Shown here: positions 38,670 to 49,551 of the stretch, in pieces
How the letters are laid out: every line of letters starts with the position of its first letter
Numbering within the stretch: the first letter of the stretch is position 1
Source: Acanthamoeba sp. SK_2022b
Taxonomy: Eukaryota; Discosea; Longamoebia; Acanthamoebidae
Length of the DNA: 64,000 nt
Assembly: GCA_027943245.1 (NCBI GenBank)
Contig: JANDJZ010000197.1
Location: 26,512 to 90,511, forward strand
Direction of reading: 5' to 3'
The notes under the pieces: generated by a model
The model's database searches: none
What the model saw: the letters and a program-made list of their open reading frames with translations, nothing else
Told to the model about the DNA's origin: nothing
Program-made: the position numbers and the translations under genes

Positions 38670-39341
38670 TGGTGGATGGGCTGCTGTTAGAGAGCCTGGT
38701 GTTGCTTGTCTTAGAGCTAGGTGCTTTCGTGATGATTGTCGAGCGGCTCACCGCTCATTTATACCTGGCCCATACACATCTGCCTTGCGACCATGGTGGT
38801 GGTAGACCACGAAAAGCCCGAGACACACCATCACGAACTCCTGCGCCCAGTCGACCTTCCCCAGAACCTCAGACCAACATTGAGACAGAAATGTTGCCGA
38901 TGATATAGTTGTCAGAAAACTCGACAAAATTGAGAGGGAAAATACCACTTGCCCTTGCCCGACTGCAAGTGGTTGGTTGCACGTGTGTTTGGTCAAAAAA
39001 CCCATACTAGTGGTTGGAGCATCTTGATTCTGTGGGCCTTTCGCCTCACAGCAGTCCCGACGAGTTGCAGCACGTAGATCTTGGGGAAGAACCCAGCCAG
39101 CCGTTGGTGCCGCGGCGCAGCACTCTGCCTCCAGCCTGGCAAGGTTGCAGCGCAACGTGGTGTGGCGTAATTGAATAGTAGTGCAGAGCGCTGGATGTCT
39201 CCAGCGATGCTCATCACGCTCGGAAGTGAAAAAGCCCAGAACGCGGGTAGTGGGCTTGTCCAGGAAGGCGAGGATCATTCAAGATGTCGACACAAATGAT
39301 TTGATTGGCCGCCTGCTCGTGGGCAGCTTGTTCGCCGCGCG
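38670..39341. other. Promoter region of the lectin gene and 3' flank of the PP2C gene
   Basis: 672 bp without a supported gene. A 176-codon minus-strand frame (38748-39278) is open but looks non-coding: it spans the TATA box and has no motif. Regulatory DNA for encystation-linked expression would be expected here, but no specific site was recognised beyond the TATA box. Confidence 0.45.
38758..38764 (-). promoter_or_regulatory. TATA box of the CBM49 lectin gene
   Basis: Minus strand reads GTATAAA about 90 bp upstream of the ATG at 38669, a suitable distance for a short 5' leader. Confidence 0.65.
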
Positions 39342-39846
39342 CTACATGCTGTTGAAGAAGACAACGACCGCGGTGATGTTGTCCCCTCCCGTATTCTTTC
39401 GCTCCCACCGTCGCTCGGCCTCACTTACCAGCGCTTCGCACGCGGCCTTTCCATTAAGCCAGCATACATCAAAGAAGGGATCAGCACCCGTGTGTGCGTG
39501 TGTGCGTGCCTGTGTGCGTGTGTGCGTACCTGGGGATCCTGGCCCGCGTAGAGAGACACTATCTTCATGGCCTCGGTATTGGTGATGACGTCCCATAGAC
39601 CATCACAGCCTATGATCAACTTGTCGCCGTCCCTGAACCCGTCACAGTTAGCTCTCTCCCTCTCTCACACACACACTCTATGTATCTGTCTGTCTCGCCA
39701 TCTGGGAATCGGGGCTTGGGGAGGGAGGACAGCGTATCGTACTGCAGCGTGGCACAGAAGAACTCGGGCTCAGAGCTCACGCCGCACGTCGAGAGGATGG
39801 CATGGCCCAGCGATCGGGTCATGGCCAAGCCTACACGAAACGACGC

Positions 39847-39881
<35 letters not shown>

Positions 39882-40367
39882 ACAACAACAACAAACCATA
39901 TAACGCACGCACGCACCTAGTTTCTTGGTGCGGATCTCGTCGAGAGAGAAGTAGTCGAACGAAGGAAACACACGCAACGTCTTGCCGTCGCTGCCCACCG
40001 TCACACGGCCGCGGCCGTTGGACTCGCGCGCCACGCGCTCCGCCTCCTCCTTGCGCCACGGCCTGGTCGCGGCGACATAGCTGAGTCCAAGCAAGGGTTC
40101 AACTCGGGAGGGGAGGGGAAGGGGGGGGGCTGCCGCACCTGTGATCGTGCGAGCAGAGGACTTGGGTAAGTTGCGAGTCGGCGATCTCCAGCGTCGCTCG
40201 GCGTCGCCGGGGGCGGTCTCTACCGCGACCCGTCTTCGGCGCTTCGATGACGCTCTCGAACGCGATGCCCTGGCCGCCGGTCTTGGAACACCGGAACAGC
40301 ACCGCCCTGCTGTCCCCCACGTTGCCCACGATCTGATCGCCACCGGGCCAGAGAGAGAGAGAGAGAG

Positions 40368-40424
<57 letters not shown>

Positions 40425-40444
40425 CGTGTGTGTATGTGTGTGGC

Positions 40445-40478
<34 letters not shown>

Positions 40479-43400
40479 ATGGGAGAGCCTAAGCCTGTCT
40501 CCGGTGAGCAGGGAGATGTACCAGAGAATCCTCAACCTGCACACACACGACCGCCGTCGTTCCGTATTCCTAAAGGAAGAAAAAATCAACGAATAAGATA
40601 TAAATGGTTAAAAAAATTATATTAATACACAATAAATTTAATATCAATGATAAAACGTAACGAAACAAAACCAAACGACGTACGATGCCGGACTCCTGGC
40701 CGTCTTGGAGGAGCACCTCCTGCGTCTGCCTGATGCCGGCCTGTATGGCCGCCTTGACGAGATCGTCGGGTTCGGTCTTCCTGTCCTCGGCCAGGTCGTC
40801 CTGCTGCAGATCGCTCAGGCTCTGCGCGATGAAGTTGTGCAGGTACTTGGCGCCAGCCTGCCCGCACGCAGTCGTTAGCGCAGTGCGCAGACGTCGACAG
40901 CTGACTCCCCCCGACAGAGGCAGGGGGCCACCTACCTGAGCTGCGTATTGGCCCTTCAGGCCGTGGCCGTCGAGGACGCCAAAGATGGCCAGGTCGTCGG
41001 CGGGCGAGGGCAACGCCTCCAATAGGCTCGGCGCCGCGGCCATTGCAATGGCAGGAGCGGACCGCCTCCCGCCGCGACTGCGACGCGAAGTGGACGAAGA
41101 CGCCGCCGCCGCGGTGGCCATGGCCGAATGCGGGACGATGTAGGCGTCCTGGTTCTCCGGCCTGCCGCCCGTCAGCGACACAAATCCCACGCGCCACTTG
41201 AACGATTGCTTCGTCGTCGCTGCCGTCACCGCCGTAGTCGTCGTCATCGTCGCTGCCGTCGCCGCGGGCGATTCCTGTTCCTTGCCCTTGCCCTGCCCGG
41301 TCGTTGTTGTCTGGTCGCCGCCGTCGCCTTCGATGTCGACCACCACTTCCGCTTCTGCAGAGGCGGCCGTGCGCGTCGCCGTCTCCTCCGCGTCGCCCTC
41401 CCTCCTTCTCTTGGCCTTGGCCCTGCTCTTCTTCTTGGCCGTGTTCTTCTCCTTTTCCTCCTTCTTGTCCTTCTTGGGATGGGCCTCTCGTTTCCGTTTG
41501 CTGGCTCGCTTGGCCCCGTTCGCGCTGTCGCTGACCGTTGGTAGGAGGAGCACACCATCTGCGTCCTCCTCCTTGGCAACAGCGACCGAGTCCTGCTCGA
41601 TGCTCTTCCCTGGCTTCCCGCTCGTGACGGCGGCAGCGCTGTCGGCTCCTCGTCTCCGCTCTCGTTCCAGCTTGACCCTCTCCAGCTCCTCGTTGACGCG
41701 CCGCCGCTCTTCGTCGAGCTCAGCCAGCCGTCGCGACAGCGCCTCCTCTCGCTCATCCAGCGCTTCATCGCTTATTCCCTCCGCCTCGTCCCCGTTGCCA
41801 TCGCTCATGCTCGGCGTGGTCGTCTCCGCGCGAGCCCCGACGCCTTGGCCATCCGCAGATTTGTCGTGCTTGGAGCCCGTCCTCCTTCGCTTCTTCGTCG
41901 GCTTGGTCGGGCTGGTGCCGCTCTCGCCGGCCTCCTGTCGCCCTCTCTTCCGCGGCGATGCCTTGGCCGCGGGCGTCGTCGCAGCCGCCGATTCCGTGGG
42001 CTTGCCCACCGGCTCTCTCGCCGCCGTCGAATCAGATGGCGACGATGGCGATGGGATCGTTGACGCCGCCGCCGGCTCGGGTTCGGCCGTTGCGCCGGCG
42101 AAGCTGCCCTCGGCAAGGTCGAGCGGAGAACTGTTGATCATCCACGCGTCGTCTTCCTCCACCTGCGCAATCGCAGTACAAGAGCCACGTGACACGTTAC
42201 TGGAGCGTCCACAGGTGTCGTGACAGTCACAGTGGTCACACAGACGTACGTCGAGTGAGCGCGGAGCGAGTTGCTTCTTGCCGACGGCCTTGTTGCTGGC
42301 CTTGCGCGTGGGGGTGCTCTCGGCCTTCTTCTTGATCCGCTCCTTACGCTCGGCCTGCCGCCGCTTGAGCCTGCTCTCGCGTTCGGTCATATCGCGCAGC
42401 CGCTTCTCCGTTTCAACTCGCTCGCGGTGGACGCGCTCGATCTCTTCGGCCAGCAGCGACTCCTTCCTCCTGCGCTTCCGCTCTTCTCGCTCGCGCTGGG
42501 TCTCCTCGACTGCAGCATCCGCCTTGGTCGATGCGGCCGTAGCCGCAGCGGCGACCGTCGGAGTCTCCTCCTCGCTCTCGCGCTTCTCGGTCTGATACTG
42601 ATGGGCGAGCTCCTCGGCTTGACTGGCCGGCAAGCTGTTGGGCACGAGCACCTCCACCGAAGAACTGACCATGTCGCCCTCGAGCGTTGGTTGCGGAGCT
42701 TGGCCTGACAACATGTCGCCTTCGTTACGGGCGCTCGCCCTGTTCTCCACTTCATCATGCACCTTCGACTGAGCCTCCTGCTGGTTCTCCTCCTTCTCCT
42801 TCTCCTTCTCCTTCTCCTTCTCCTTCTCCTTTTCCTCCTTTTCCTTCTCCTTGCCCGTTTCGGTCGTATCATTCGGACAAGCCTCTGGTCGTGTCTCCTC
42901 GGCGGCCTGTGGCTGCTCGGCCGCGTGTGCTACGCCCGCTGTTCCATCAGCATGAGCCCGAGCGTCCCTCTCCTCGTTCACTGCAGCGAGAGCCAGCGCG
43001 TCGCTCGTCGGGCCGTCCGGTCGTGACTCCGAGGAGTCCTCGCTCGTGCCTCCATTCCTCACCAGCTCCGGTTCAGCGGCTGGCCGATCCTTCTCTGCCT
43101 CCGCTACGCCAACTGCTCCTGGCGTGCACCAAGTCAAAGGGAAAAGGTCGGCAATCCTCACTGTTCACCGAGACTGCACGGCACCTCATACGGCTGCTGC
43201 CAAGAAAGGTACCTCGGTTGCTGTCGGCTGATGGCTGTTGCACGTGGGCTTGCTCTGGACCGTCTGGCGGCGTGGCGCGGCCGGTGTGGGAAAGATATCG
43301 GTCGATGAGCTCCTGCTTCTTGCCGTGGCTAGGCAGGCCCCTTTCCTTCAGTTTCCTCTTCAGCTGCCGGACCAGCAGCTTCTGCAGCGCGGCCGCAGAG

Positions 43401-44005
43401 AGTGCCGGTGCGGTGGAGGCCTCGGCTGATGGGGCTTCGTTCTGCTTCTCTTTTTCCCTCTTCTCTTGCATTGGTGGCGCATCGCCATCGTTATCGCCAT
43501 TGCCGATTGCAGCATTCTTTGCCTCTTCCTTTACCTCCTCTTGCTCGTTCCTCTTGCCCTCTACACGTTCCTCCTCTTCCCTCTGCACCTGCGTAGCTTC
43601 GCTCCCCTGTGCTTGTGCCGTCTCTGCTCGCTCGCCTTCCACTTGCTGTTCTACTGGTTGGCCCTTACTTGCACCCGATCTCCTTCTCGCTACCCGCTTG
43701 GGCTTCTCCGTCTCTACCTCCGCTTCGACCGTGTCTCCTTGGCTCTCCTTCTGCCTCTCCGCCCCTCTCTTGGTGCTCTTGGCCTTGGTAGCTTTGTTAC
43801 CTCCTTTGCCCGGAGCTGCAGCCCTCTTCTTTCCCTTGGTTGCCGCCACGGCATCGCTGGCTTCGTCAACGAACGCAAACGGGTCAGAGGCTTCCTCTTC
43901 CTCCTTCTTACTCTTCCTTGCTTTGCCGCGAGGGCCCTTTGCAGAAGCTCGGCGGGGTCGCGGCTTTGCGTCTGCGACAGGCTTTCCGCGCCCCTTGGAG
44001 CTCAT
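39342..44005 (-). CDS. SAP-domain protein fused to a PP2C (PPM) serine/threonine phosphatase
   Basis: The first exon (44005 to about 43208) encodes a Lys/Arg/Glu-rich N-terminus and a SAP motif (LKRKLKERGLPSHGKKQELI then DRYLSHTG, about 43285-43370), which binds scaffold/matrix DNA. SNR joins VGVAEAEKDRPAAE across an intron (about 43113-43208). About 700 low-complexity residues follow, with an EKEKEKEK run, Arg/Glu coils and nuclear-localisation-like KKDKKEEKEKNTAKKKSRAK. The C-terminal 350 residues are PP2C: RPENQDAYIVPHSA, FGVLDGHGLKGQYA, GNVGDSRAVLF, LAMTRSLGHAI, IIGCDGLWDVITN and NTGGDNITAVVVFF before TAG (39342-39344). All metal-coordinating aspartates expected in these motifs are present, so it should be an active Mg/Mn-dependent phosphatase, probably nuclear. 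Introns lie near 39430-39540, 39635-39830, 40080-40135, 40330-40680 and 40860-40935. Divergent from the Shk-like kinase. Confidence 0.8.
39847..39893. repeat. (ATC)n followed by (AAC)n in a PP2C intron
   Basis: About eleven ATC units run directly into AAC units. Confidence 0.9.
40350..40478. repeat. Compound (GA)n-(GT)n-(GA)n microsatellite in a PP2C intron
   Basis: GA run 40350-40370, GT run from 40371 broken by GGCGTG and ATG units, then GA to about 40478. On the transcribed strand it is CA/TC-rich. Confidence 0.9.
42793..42838 (-). repeat. Coding (CTTCTC)n hexamer run
   Basis: Tandem hexamers encode alternating Glu-Lys in the linker of the SAP/PP2C protein, flanked by Glu-rich sequence. 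Confidence 0.9.
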
Positions 44006-44658
44006 CGTCTCGCTGATACAAGGATCGTTTTACCAGAAATGAAGCGGTTCGATTTGTCTCTCTTTTTTTCCATCAAAAAAGAGCAATAATTCCTTCAGCT
44101 TCTGGAAGCCTACGATAGCTGCCTAGGGACCAGCCGGAAGGCCCTAACAATGAACGTTCAATCGATACGCGGCCGCACTTGGCGCTAAAATTTACCTGCA
44201 ACGACGATAACGTTTTTGCGGACACATTTCTTTTTCCAAGAACCAAAGCTTGCGGTGATGGGCACATAAGGCGGCAGGTGGTGCATCATGCCTTCGGCCT
44301 TTGGCTGCTGGTCCAGCAGCAGAACGTTTGCGCCGTCTGAGACCACCACAAGAGCTTGCTTCCAGCCTTCAACGTAAGACCAACCAGGATAGTTAAAAAT
44401 CTTGGCCCCACCTTTTTTCCAACCACCGCTTCTGTTGCCTCAAAGGGCGCAAAGCAAAACAACCAAACCGCACCATTAAAGATTATTTGCATTTTATTCC
44501 AGTATTGGCCGCGTAGAATCAAAATCGAATCTTAGGCGTGCAGTTTGTTGGCTGCAACAACAGAATCTGCCTAATCCGTGCAAACTCTACCTCGCCAAGG
44601 TAAACAGGTAAAAGTGTGGTATTATTTTTTTTATAAGATTATTTAGTTCCACTTATTT
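44006..44658. other. Divergent intergenic region between the SAP/PP2C and Shk-like genes
   Basis: About 650 bp of lower-GC DNA. Contains the exon-like minus-strand stretch at 44196-44439 described separately; otherwise AT-rich tracts (44600-44650) and no recognised site. The Shk-like gene may have a 5' intron ending near 44646. Confidence 0.4.
44196..44439 (-). pseudogene. Orphan exon-like coding stretch
   Basis: Minus strand is open for about 81 codons from after a TGA at 44440-44442 to a good donor (TTGCAG|GTAAAT at 44196/44195). The peptide contains GGAKIFNYPGWSYVEGWKQA, LVVVSDGANVLLLDQQ, MMHHLPPYVPITASFGSW and NVIVVAG, with a protein-like alternation of hydrophobic strands and glycines, as in beta-propellers. 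There is no clear partner exon up- or downstream. It may be a relic, a missed 5' exon of the SAP/PP2C gene, or chance. Confidence 0.3.
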
Positions 44659-45971
44659 ATGTTTCCTTTGCGGCTCGGCGGCAGCCACAAGACCATGCTG
44701 GGCGACTCTTCCTACGCGGGAACTGTGCCTACAGTACGACCCTCTGCCGAGCTGCAGGAGGAACAGATCAAGCTCGGGCCCGTTCTCGGCCATGGTACCT
44801 TTGGCACAGTCTACCGAGGCGAGTGCTTCGGCCTGGCGGTTGCCGTCAAGGTCCCATTCGTGGGTAACAACAGCGGCGAGACCAACACCGGCGCTGACAC
44901 CAACAAAGAGGACACAGCTGATGGTCAGAGTGGAGCGACAGAACCTGCCACGACGGCACCACCACCGGCCGTTCTCTCCAAGGAAGACCTGGAGGACCTC
45001 AAGCAAGAGATACGCATTATGACGTACGTTATGCTTTGCCCCACACTAACAGGCTTGTACAAGGCTGCTGCTCGGTACTAATACGTGGCCTCAGGACGAG
45101 CATGCACCCCAATCTCATCTTGTGTCTGGGAGCCTGCCCTGCGCCCGACAAGTTCCGCATCGTGCTCGAGTTGATGGACGGCGACCTCGAATCGTACGCC
45201 CTGATCATACCATGCGCTTGTCGATGCCATCAATGCCTGGCGGTGCTGACTGCGGCCATAAATGGCGCCTGTTTACAGGCTGCTCATCAAGTCGCCCATG
45301 GGCAAAAAGATGTCGCTCTTCCAACGCATGTGCATGGCGCGTGATGCTGCTCGAGGCATGCAGTGGCTTCATTCTCGGGATCCAGCCATAATCCACAGGT
45401 AACAACGCATTTCCATTCTCTTCACTATACCCCTCCACAATCACGAATGCACGCAGCCCTGTCGCCCACACTGCCCTCTGTCGTGCAGAGACCTAAAGCT
45501 CGAGAACATGATGGTACGCCGTGCATCGCCTCTTCTCTGAGCTGTGCACCCCGTGGGTTGACTTGGCGCTTGGTATCTGTCTGGCAGTACAAAAAAGTGG
45601 GGAACACGTTTCAGATAAAGATATCCGACTTTGGTTTGTCGGCGCTCAAACCCAAAAAGTCGGCCTCCCTCGTGTGGGAGAAGGTGGGCACGGTCAACAC
45701 CATGGCGCCCGAGATCCTACAGGTGCGTTGTTGGCTCCCTCACTTTCTCACTTCATTTGGTTTGCTATTAAAACAGGTTGTCTAAACTAAGGAGTTGGAT
45801 GACGCATAGGGTTCGGACTACAACGAAAAGGCGGACGTTTATTCGTTCGGAATCATTCTATGGCAGCTCTTTACCTGCGAGCCGCTCTATGCAGACACAG
45901 AGTACATTTCCATCCTGCTGTTTTTTTGGGGCGGAGACAGCCAGACTCTCAAACGCGTTGCTCACCACCGC

Positions 45972-46038
<67 letters not shown>

Positions 46039-47274
46039 CGGTAGACACTTGACGACCGAAGGGCTTGCGTTCCAGATATGGCGCAATGGCCTGCGACCCA
46101 AGATACCCGCCAACTGCATCTCCACACTCAAGAAGCTCATGCAGGAGTGCTGGCAGACCGATTTCACCAAGGTGCCTCTCGTCGCTCTGGTCGTTTAGTC
46201 TTGGTAATGCTCATGCTCTTTCTCTCTCAGCGCCCATCGTTTGAACGGATCAACAAGAAGATCGACCAGATCCTCATCCAGATCGCCATTCTAGATGACC
46301 AAGGACGACGATTCTGGAAGAAATACTTCTTTCGCCAGGTAAGTTTACTCAAAAGCCGTCGCGTGCACGTAGTCGTGGCGTAGATGCAATGGATAGAGGC
46401 GGGAGGCTGAACTCCTTGCGTTGTGTCGTTGTTGTTTCTCCCCAGCACAACGTGCCGTGGCAGGGCTTCGCCCCTTCGTTCTATCGATTCATTCGCCAGA
46501 GAATGCCGCGCAATCTAGACAAGTCCAACCTCGACGCGGCCGCCACTAACTTCCTCTGTCTCAAGAAACTCTTGGCTCGTCGTGCGTGGCCCCTCATGTC
46601 TCTCTGCCCTGCACCCGCGTGGAACGCGTTCACACTTCTTGTGTGTGCGCGCCAAATGCTGACTGTCGTGTGTTTACAACGATGCAGCGGACGTGGAGGG
46701 AAAGGAGTTCGTGAACATCCAACAGTTTGGACAAATCACTGCACTCTTTGGCCCACTACTCCGCGACGACTCCCATTCCTACCCGTGCGTGCTCGACGAG
46801 ATCCGTGAACTTCTCAAGGAGAGGTGCGTAAATCCCCCCCCCCCCCAAATCTCGCCCCGTGCGCGCGTGGACCAACGCCTGTGCGTGTGCGCCCGCTTGC
46901 AGGTGGTTCCACGGCTTCGTGCGGCGAGGTGAAGCGCATCGGCGCCTGTTGGGCCGTCAGGCCGGCTCCTTCCTCTTCCGTATGACGTCCAAGGAAGGTC
47001 AGTTCAAGTTGTTCCTCCTTCGCGTTGTTACACTGCTCCCCTCCCCTCCTCCCCCGGTGTCATGGCATGCGAGGCGTGTTGCCTGACCGCGAGCGCACGG
47101 GTGACCAGGCGTGTGTCTGGCCCTCACGCTGATGAGGACCGAGGGGCGAAATCCGAACAACATTTACGTCTACAAGAACAACGGACGATTCCAGTTCCTG
47201 GGCTTCGACAGTCGGAGCTATATCTCTCTCTCGGCCATCATTCGCGACCTCGAGCGAATCGCCGGCCTCGCGGT

Positions 47275-47342
<68 letters not shown>

Positions 47343-47926
47343 GCCCTCAGCACGCGCGAAGATGTGGTCTCACTGGTGCGATTCACAATCGCGCAGTTGC
47401 TGCCGTGTCCCGGGTGGCCATTCTCGTCGTGCTTCAGCGGTGTGGAGGACAACCTGGACGACTCGGACAGCGAGGACTACATCCCGTTCCTGGGCGAGCT
47501 CATCGGCGCCGCCACACCCGCGCCCGCGCCCGCCAGCAAGGACCCGTGCGGAAGCAGCAGCGGCGACGAGGAGGATCGCCTGCCGTCGCCGACGTCACCG
47601 CACGCAGCGGGCGGCGCCGAGGACAACGTGACGCTGAAGCGTAGACAGATGCAACTGCGGCAGCTCCACCAGCTCCACCTGCACCAGCAGGTCGAGCGAC
47701 AGCTGGAGCAGCAAACCGGCGCTCCCGCCTCACCGAGCTCGGCCGGCGCTTCGCCGCTGTCGTCGCCCCATTCGCCGCACTCGCTGGGGAACATGCTGCT
47801 CGACTCGCCACGCACGCCGCCATACGGCAAGCCGGGCCTGTCGCTCCTTCAGAGTGGCCTGGGCACGACCTCTCTGCTCCACGGCGCCACGGACGACGCC
47901 GGCCAAAAGCTGCTCTTGAGGTGCGG

Positions 47927-47989
<63 letters not shown>

Positions 47990-48188
47990 GTGCAGTTTGC
48001 TTAAAGAGGTGGTGGGAACGACGTGCAGGCAGGACTCTCTGATGACGCTGCTGGTGAACGATCCGGAACTGGAGGAGCGAAGGAAGCAGCGGGAGGAGGA
48101 GCGAAAGGAGCGTGAGGCCCAATGGGCCAAGGAGGAAGAGGAGCGCAAGAGGCGACGCGAGGAGCGACGCAAGTATCTCACCAAATAG
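44659..48188 (+). CDS. Shk-like dual-specificity kinase with C-terminal SH2 domain
   Basis: TKL-type kinase domain first: IKLGPVLGHGTFGTVYRGE (P-loop), AVAVKVPF (catalytic Lys), MHPNLILCLGACP, IIHRDLKLENMM (HRD loop), IKISDFGLSALKPKK (DFG), GTVNTMAPEILQ (APE), DVYSFGIILWQLFT, RPKIPANC and CWQTDFTKRPSFERI. A linker (RFWKKYFFRQHNVPWQGFAP) matches the segment between kinase and SH2 in Dictyostelium Shk proteins. The SH2 domain reads WFHGFVRRGEAHRRLLGRQA, GSFLFRM (FLVR-type, with Arg as phosphotyrosine binder), LALTLMRT, IYVYKNNGRFQFLGFDSR and SLSAIIRDL. The tail is Ser/Pro/Gln-rich and ends in a Glu/Arg coiled coil (ELEERRKQREEERKEREAQW) to TAG 48186-48188. Start at 44659 is the first ATG of the frame; 44696 is also possible. 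Introns carry (CAA)n, (CA)n and (GT)n runs. Likely signals between tyrosine phosphorylation and downstream kinases. Confidence 0.88.
45971..46037. repeat. (CAA)n trinucleotide run in an intron of the Shk-like gene
   Basis: About 22 CAA units ending a few bases before the acceptor; if retained it would encode poly-Gln/Asn/Thr. Confidence 0.95.
47279..47341. repeat. (CA)n run in an SH2-gene intron
   Basis: About 31 CA units directly after the SH2 exon. Confidence 0.95.
47928..47987. repeat. (GT)n run in a tail intron of the Shk-like gene
   Basis: Long GT run beginning just after a GTGCGG donor and ending before TTGTGCAG. Confidence 0.95.
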
Positions 48189-48701
48189 CTGCGTGTACTC
48201 TCACCTGCCCAACAGCAAAAAAAAAAAACAAAAACTTGTTGCTGGTTGGGTGGAAAGCGTCTCTGCTGCACGTGTTCTCGGGCAGCTCGGCCCCGGAACG
48301 CTTCACTAGCAGCGCAGCGCGTGTTCTCGTGTGGCTAGGCGGAGTTAACGGGCGAGAAAACGAAAGTCCGGTTGGGAGCGGCTGCCAGTGCGACGCACAG
48401 AGGCCACGCGCGGTCAAGGGAACGAGGAATCCTGTCCCTGAAAGGAAGAGGAGTATGAGGGAGCCAATGGAATGGCGCTTTCCCCAACCCAGGGCTTCCC
48501 TTTCCCATCGCACCGGTGCAGACTCCGCCCTACTGTACGACCACGTATAAAAACAGGTCGTTCTCGTCGGCCACTGTATCTGTCCTATCCACTCACCCTA
48601 CCACCTCTCTCTCACTACATCGCCAGAGCGAAGAGACCGTACTCGAGTCCTTCCTCTCCTCCCCAACCTACGACCTTTCCATACACCAACACTAAGCAAC
48701 T
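48189..48701. other. Intergenic and promoter region upstream of the 157-residue orphan
   Basis: Begins with the 3' flank of the Shk-like gene (poly-A tract at 48220-48231) and ends with a TATA box (48546-48553) and a pyrimidine-rich leader, CTCTCTCTC near 48606. No coding feature seen. Confidence 0.5.
48546..48553 (+). promoter_or_regulatory. TATA box of the 157-residue orphan gene
   Basis: TATAAAAA, 156 bp upstream of the ATG at 48702, followed by a pyrimidine-rich stretch suited to transcription initiation. Confidence 0.7.
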
Positions 48702-49175
48702 ATGGAAGTGGCCTCGCTCAACTTGCACCACCACCCCCATCACGAGCACCAGCAGCTCCAGCCGGCGCCCAAGCTGGTCCGCCAGCCTTCGCTCAAGAAG
48801 GTGGAGTACTTTGTCGAGGTGCCGGCCATGAACGAGGAGGAGGTCGAGCCCCCCGTCCCCAAGGGCTTCGGCTCCCTCGCCGTCCGACGCGTCAAGCGGC
48901 GCGTGGCGCGTGGACTCGGCGCCACCTTCAACTTCCTGTCCCAGCTCGACGAGCAGGAGTGCATCGACGAGAGCGGGTTCACCTACCAGCACGACGAGCA
49001 CGTAGAGTCGATCGTGCGCCCTTCTGACGAGCGTAGGTGGATGCTCGACCAGTCGGCATCTGGCTGGACCTTCAGCTTCGTCTGCCCCGAGGACGAGCCT
49101 GAGGCCCCGAGCCAGCGGAGCGGGGAGCGGATCGACCACCGACTCCTGCTCTCCCGTAAGGCCAGCGACTTCTGA
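48702..49175 (+). CDS. Orphan 157-residue protein, unknown function
   Basis: Intronless, which is rare in this window. The N-terminus is His/Gln-rich (LHHHPHHEHQQLQPAP), followed by RQPSLKKVEYFVEVP (a basophilic RxxS site), an acidic EEEVEPP patch, a basic amphipathic stretch RRVKRRVARGLGATFNFLSQ, DEQECIDESG, and RRWMLDQSASGWTFSFVCPE near the middle of the C-terminal half. No signal peptide or membrane segment. I do not recognise the family. Codon use is strongly C/G-ending and the gene has both a TATA box and an AATAAA signal, so it is probably a real and well-expressed gene, possibly lineage-specific. Confidence 0.7.
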   Translation: MEVASLNLHHHPHHEHQQLQPAPKLVRQPSLKKVEYFVEVPAMNEEEVEPPVPKGFGSLAVRRVKRRVARGLGATFNFLSQLDEQECIDESGFTYQHDEHVESIVRPSDERRWMLDQSASGWTFSFVCPEDEPEAPSQRSGERIDHRLLLSRKASDF

Positions 49176-49551
49176 GACCAACCCCGGTCTGCTGTGTGAC
49201 AGACTTCTGCGGTACCGGAGATGCGTTGACAACTACGGCGTGGGACGGCGGTAGGCGGGGAAGGATCGAACATCCTCTCCTTCACTCGCTCGCCTCCGCC
49301 CAGGTCTCCCTGTACAATTATCTACTGTTTATATTTATTTTACGTCACGTCGCTCCAGGCCTGCTGTGTGGGTCCAAATAAACACAAATTGTATAAATTC
49401 CGCCTTACATTCCATGCGTGCTAGCCGGAAATATTGGCCAAATTGCTGAAAAAAGCAACGGAAACTCTAAGATGAACCAACGCTGCTGGTGCCAAGACAG
49501 GGAGGGGTTGCGCCGCACCCCAGTCTGCCGCTGTTGATTTCCAGCACAAGG
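49176..49551. other. 3' flank and intergenic region
   Basis: Contains the AATAAA signal at 49377 and the short leader of the HAD-like gene. No repeat or RNA gene seen. Confidence 0.45.
49377..49382 (+). terminator. Polyadenylation signal AATAAA for the orphan gene
   Basis: About 200 bp downstream of the stop at 49175, embedded in an AT-rich tail. Confidence 0.5.

Noticed and set aside
38748..39278. 176-codon minus-strand frame upstream of the CBM49 lectin.
   Set aside because: It overlaps the TATA box and leader of the lectin gene and has no motif or splice context.
42687..44042. 451-codon plus-strand frame opposite the SAP/PP2C gene.
   Set aside because: It is the Ser/Leu/Pro shadow of the Glu/Lys/Arg-rich coding strand; the SAP motif and the splice join support the minus strand.
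44286..44522. 78-codon minus-strand frame starting with Met.
   Set aside because: The neighbouring frame (44196-44439) has the more protein-like sequence and a proper donor site; this frame crosses it out of phase.
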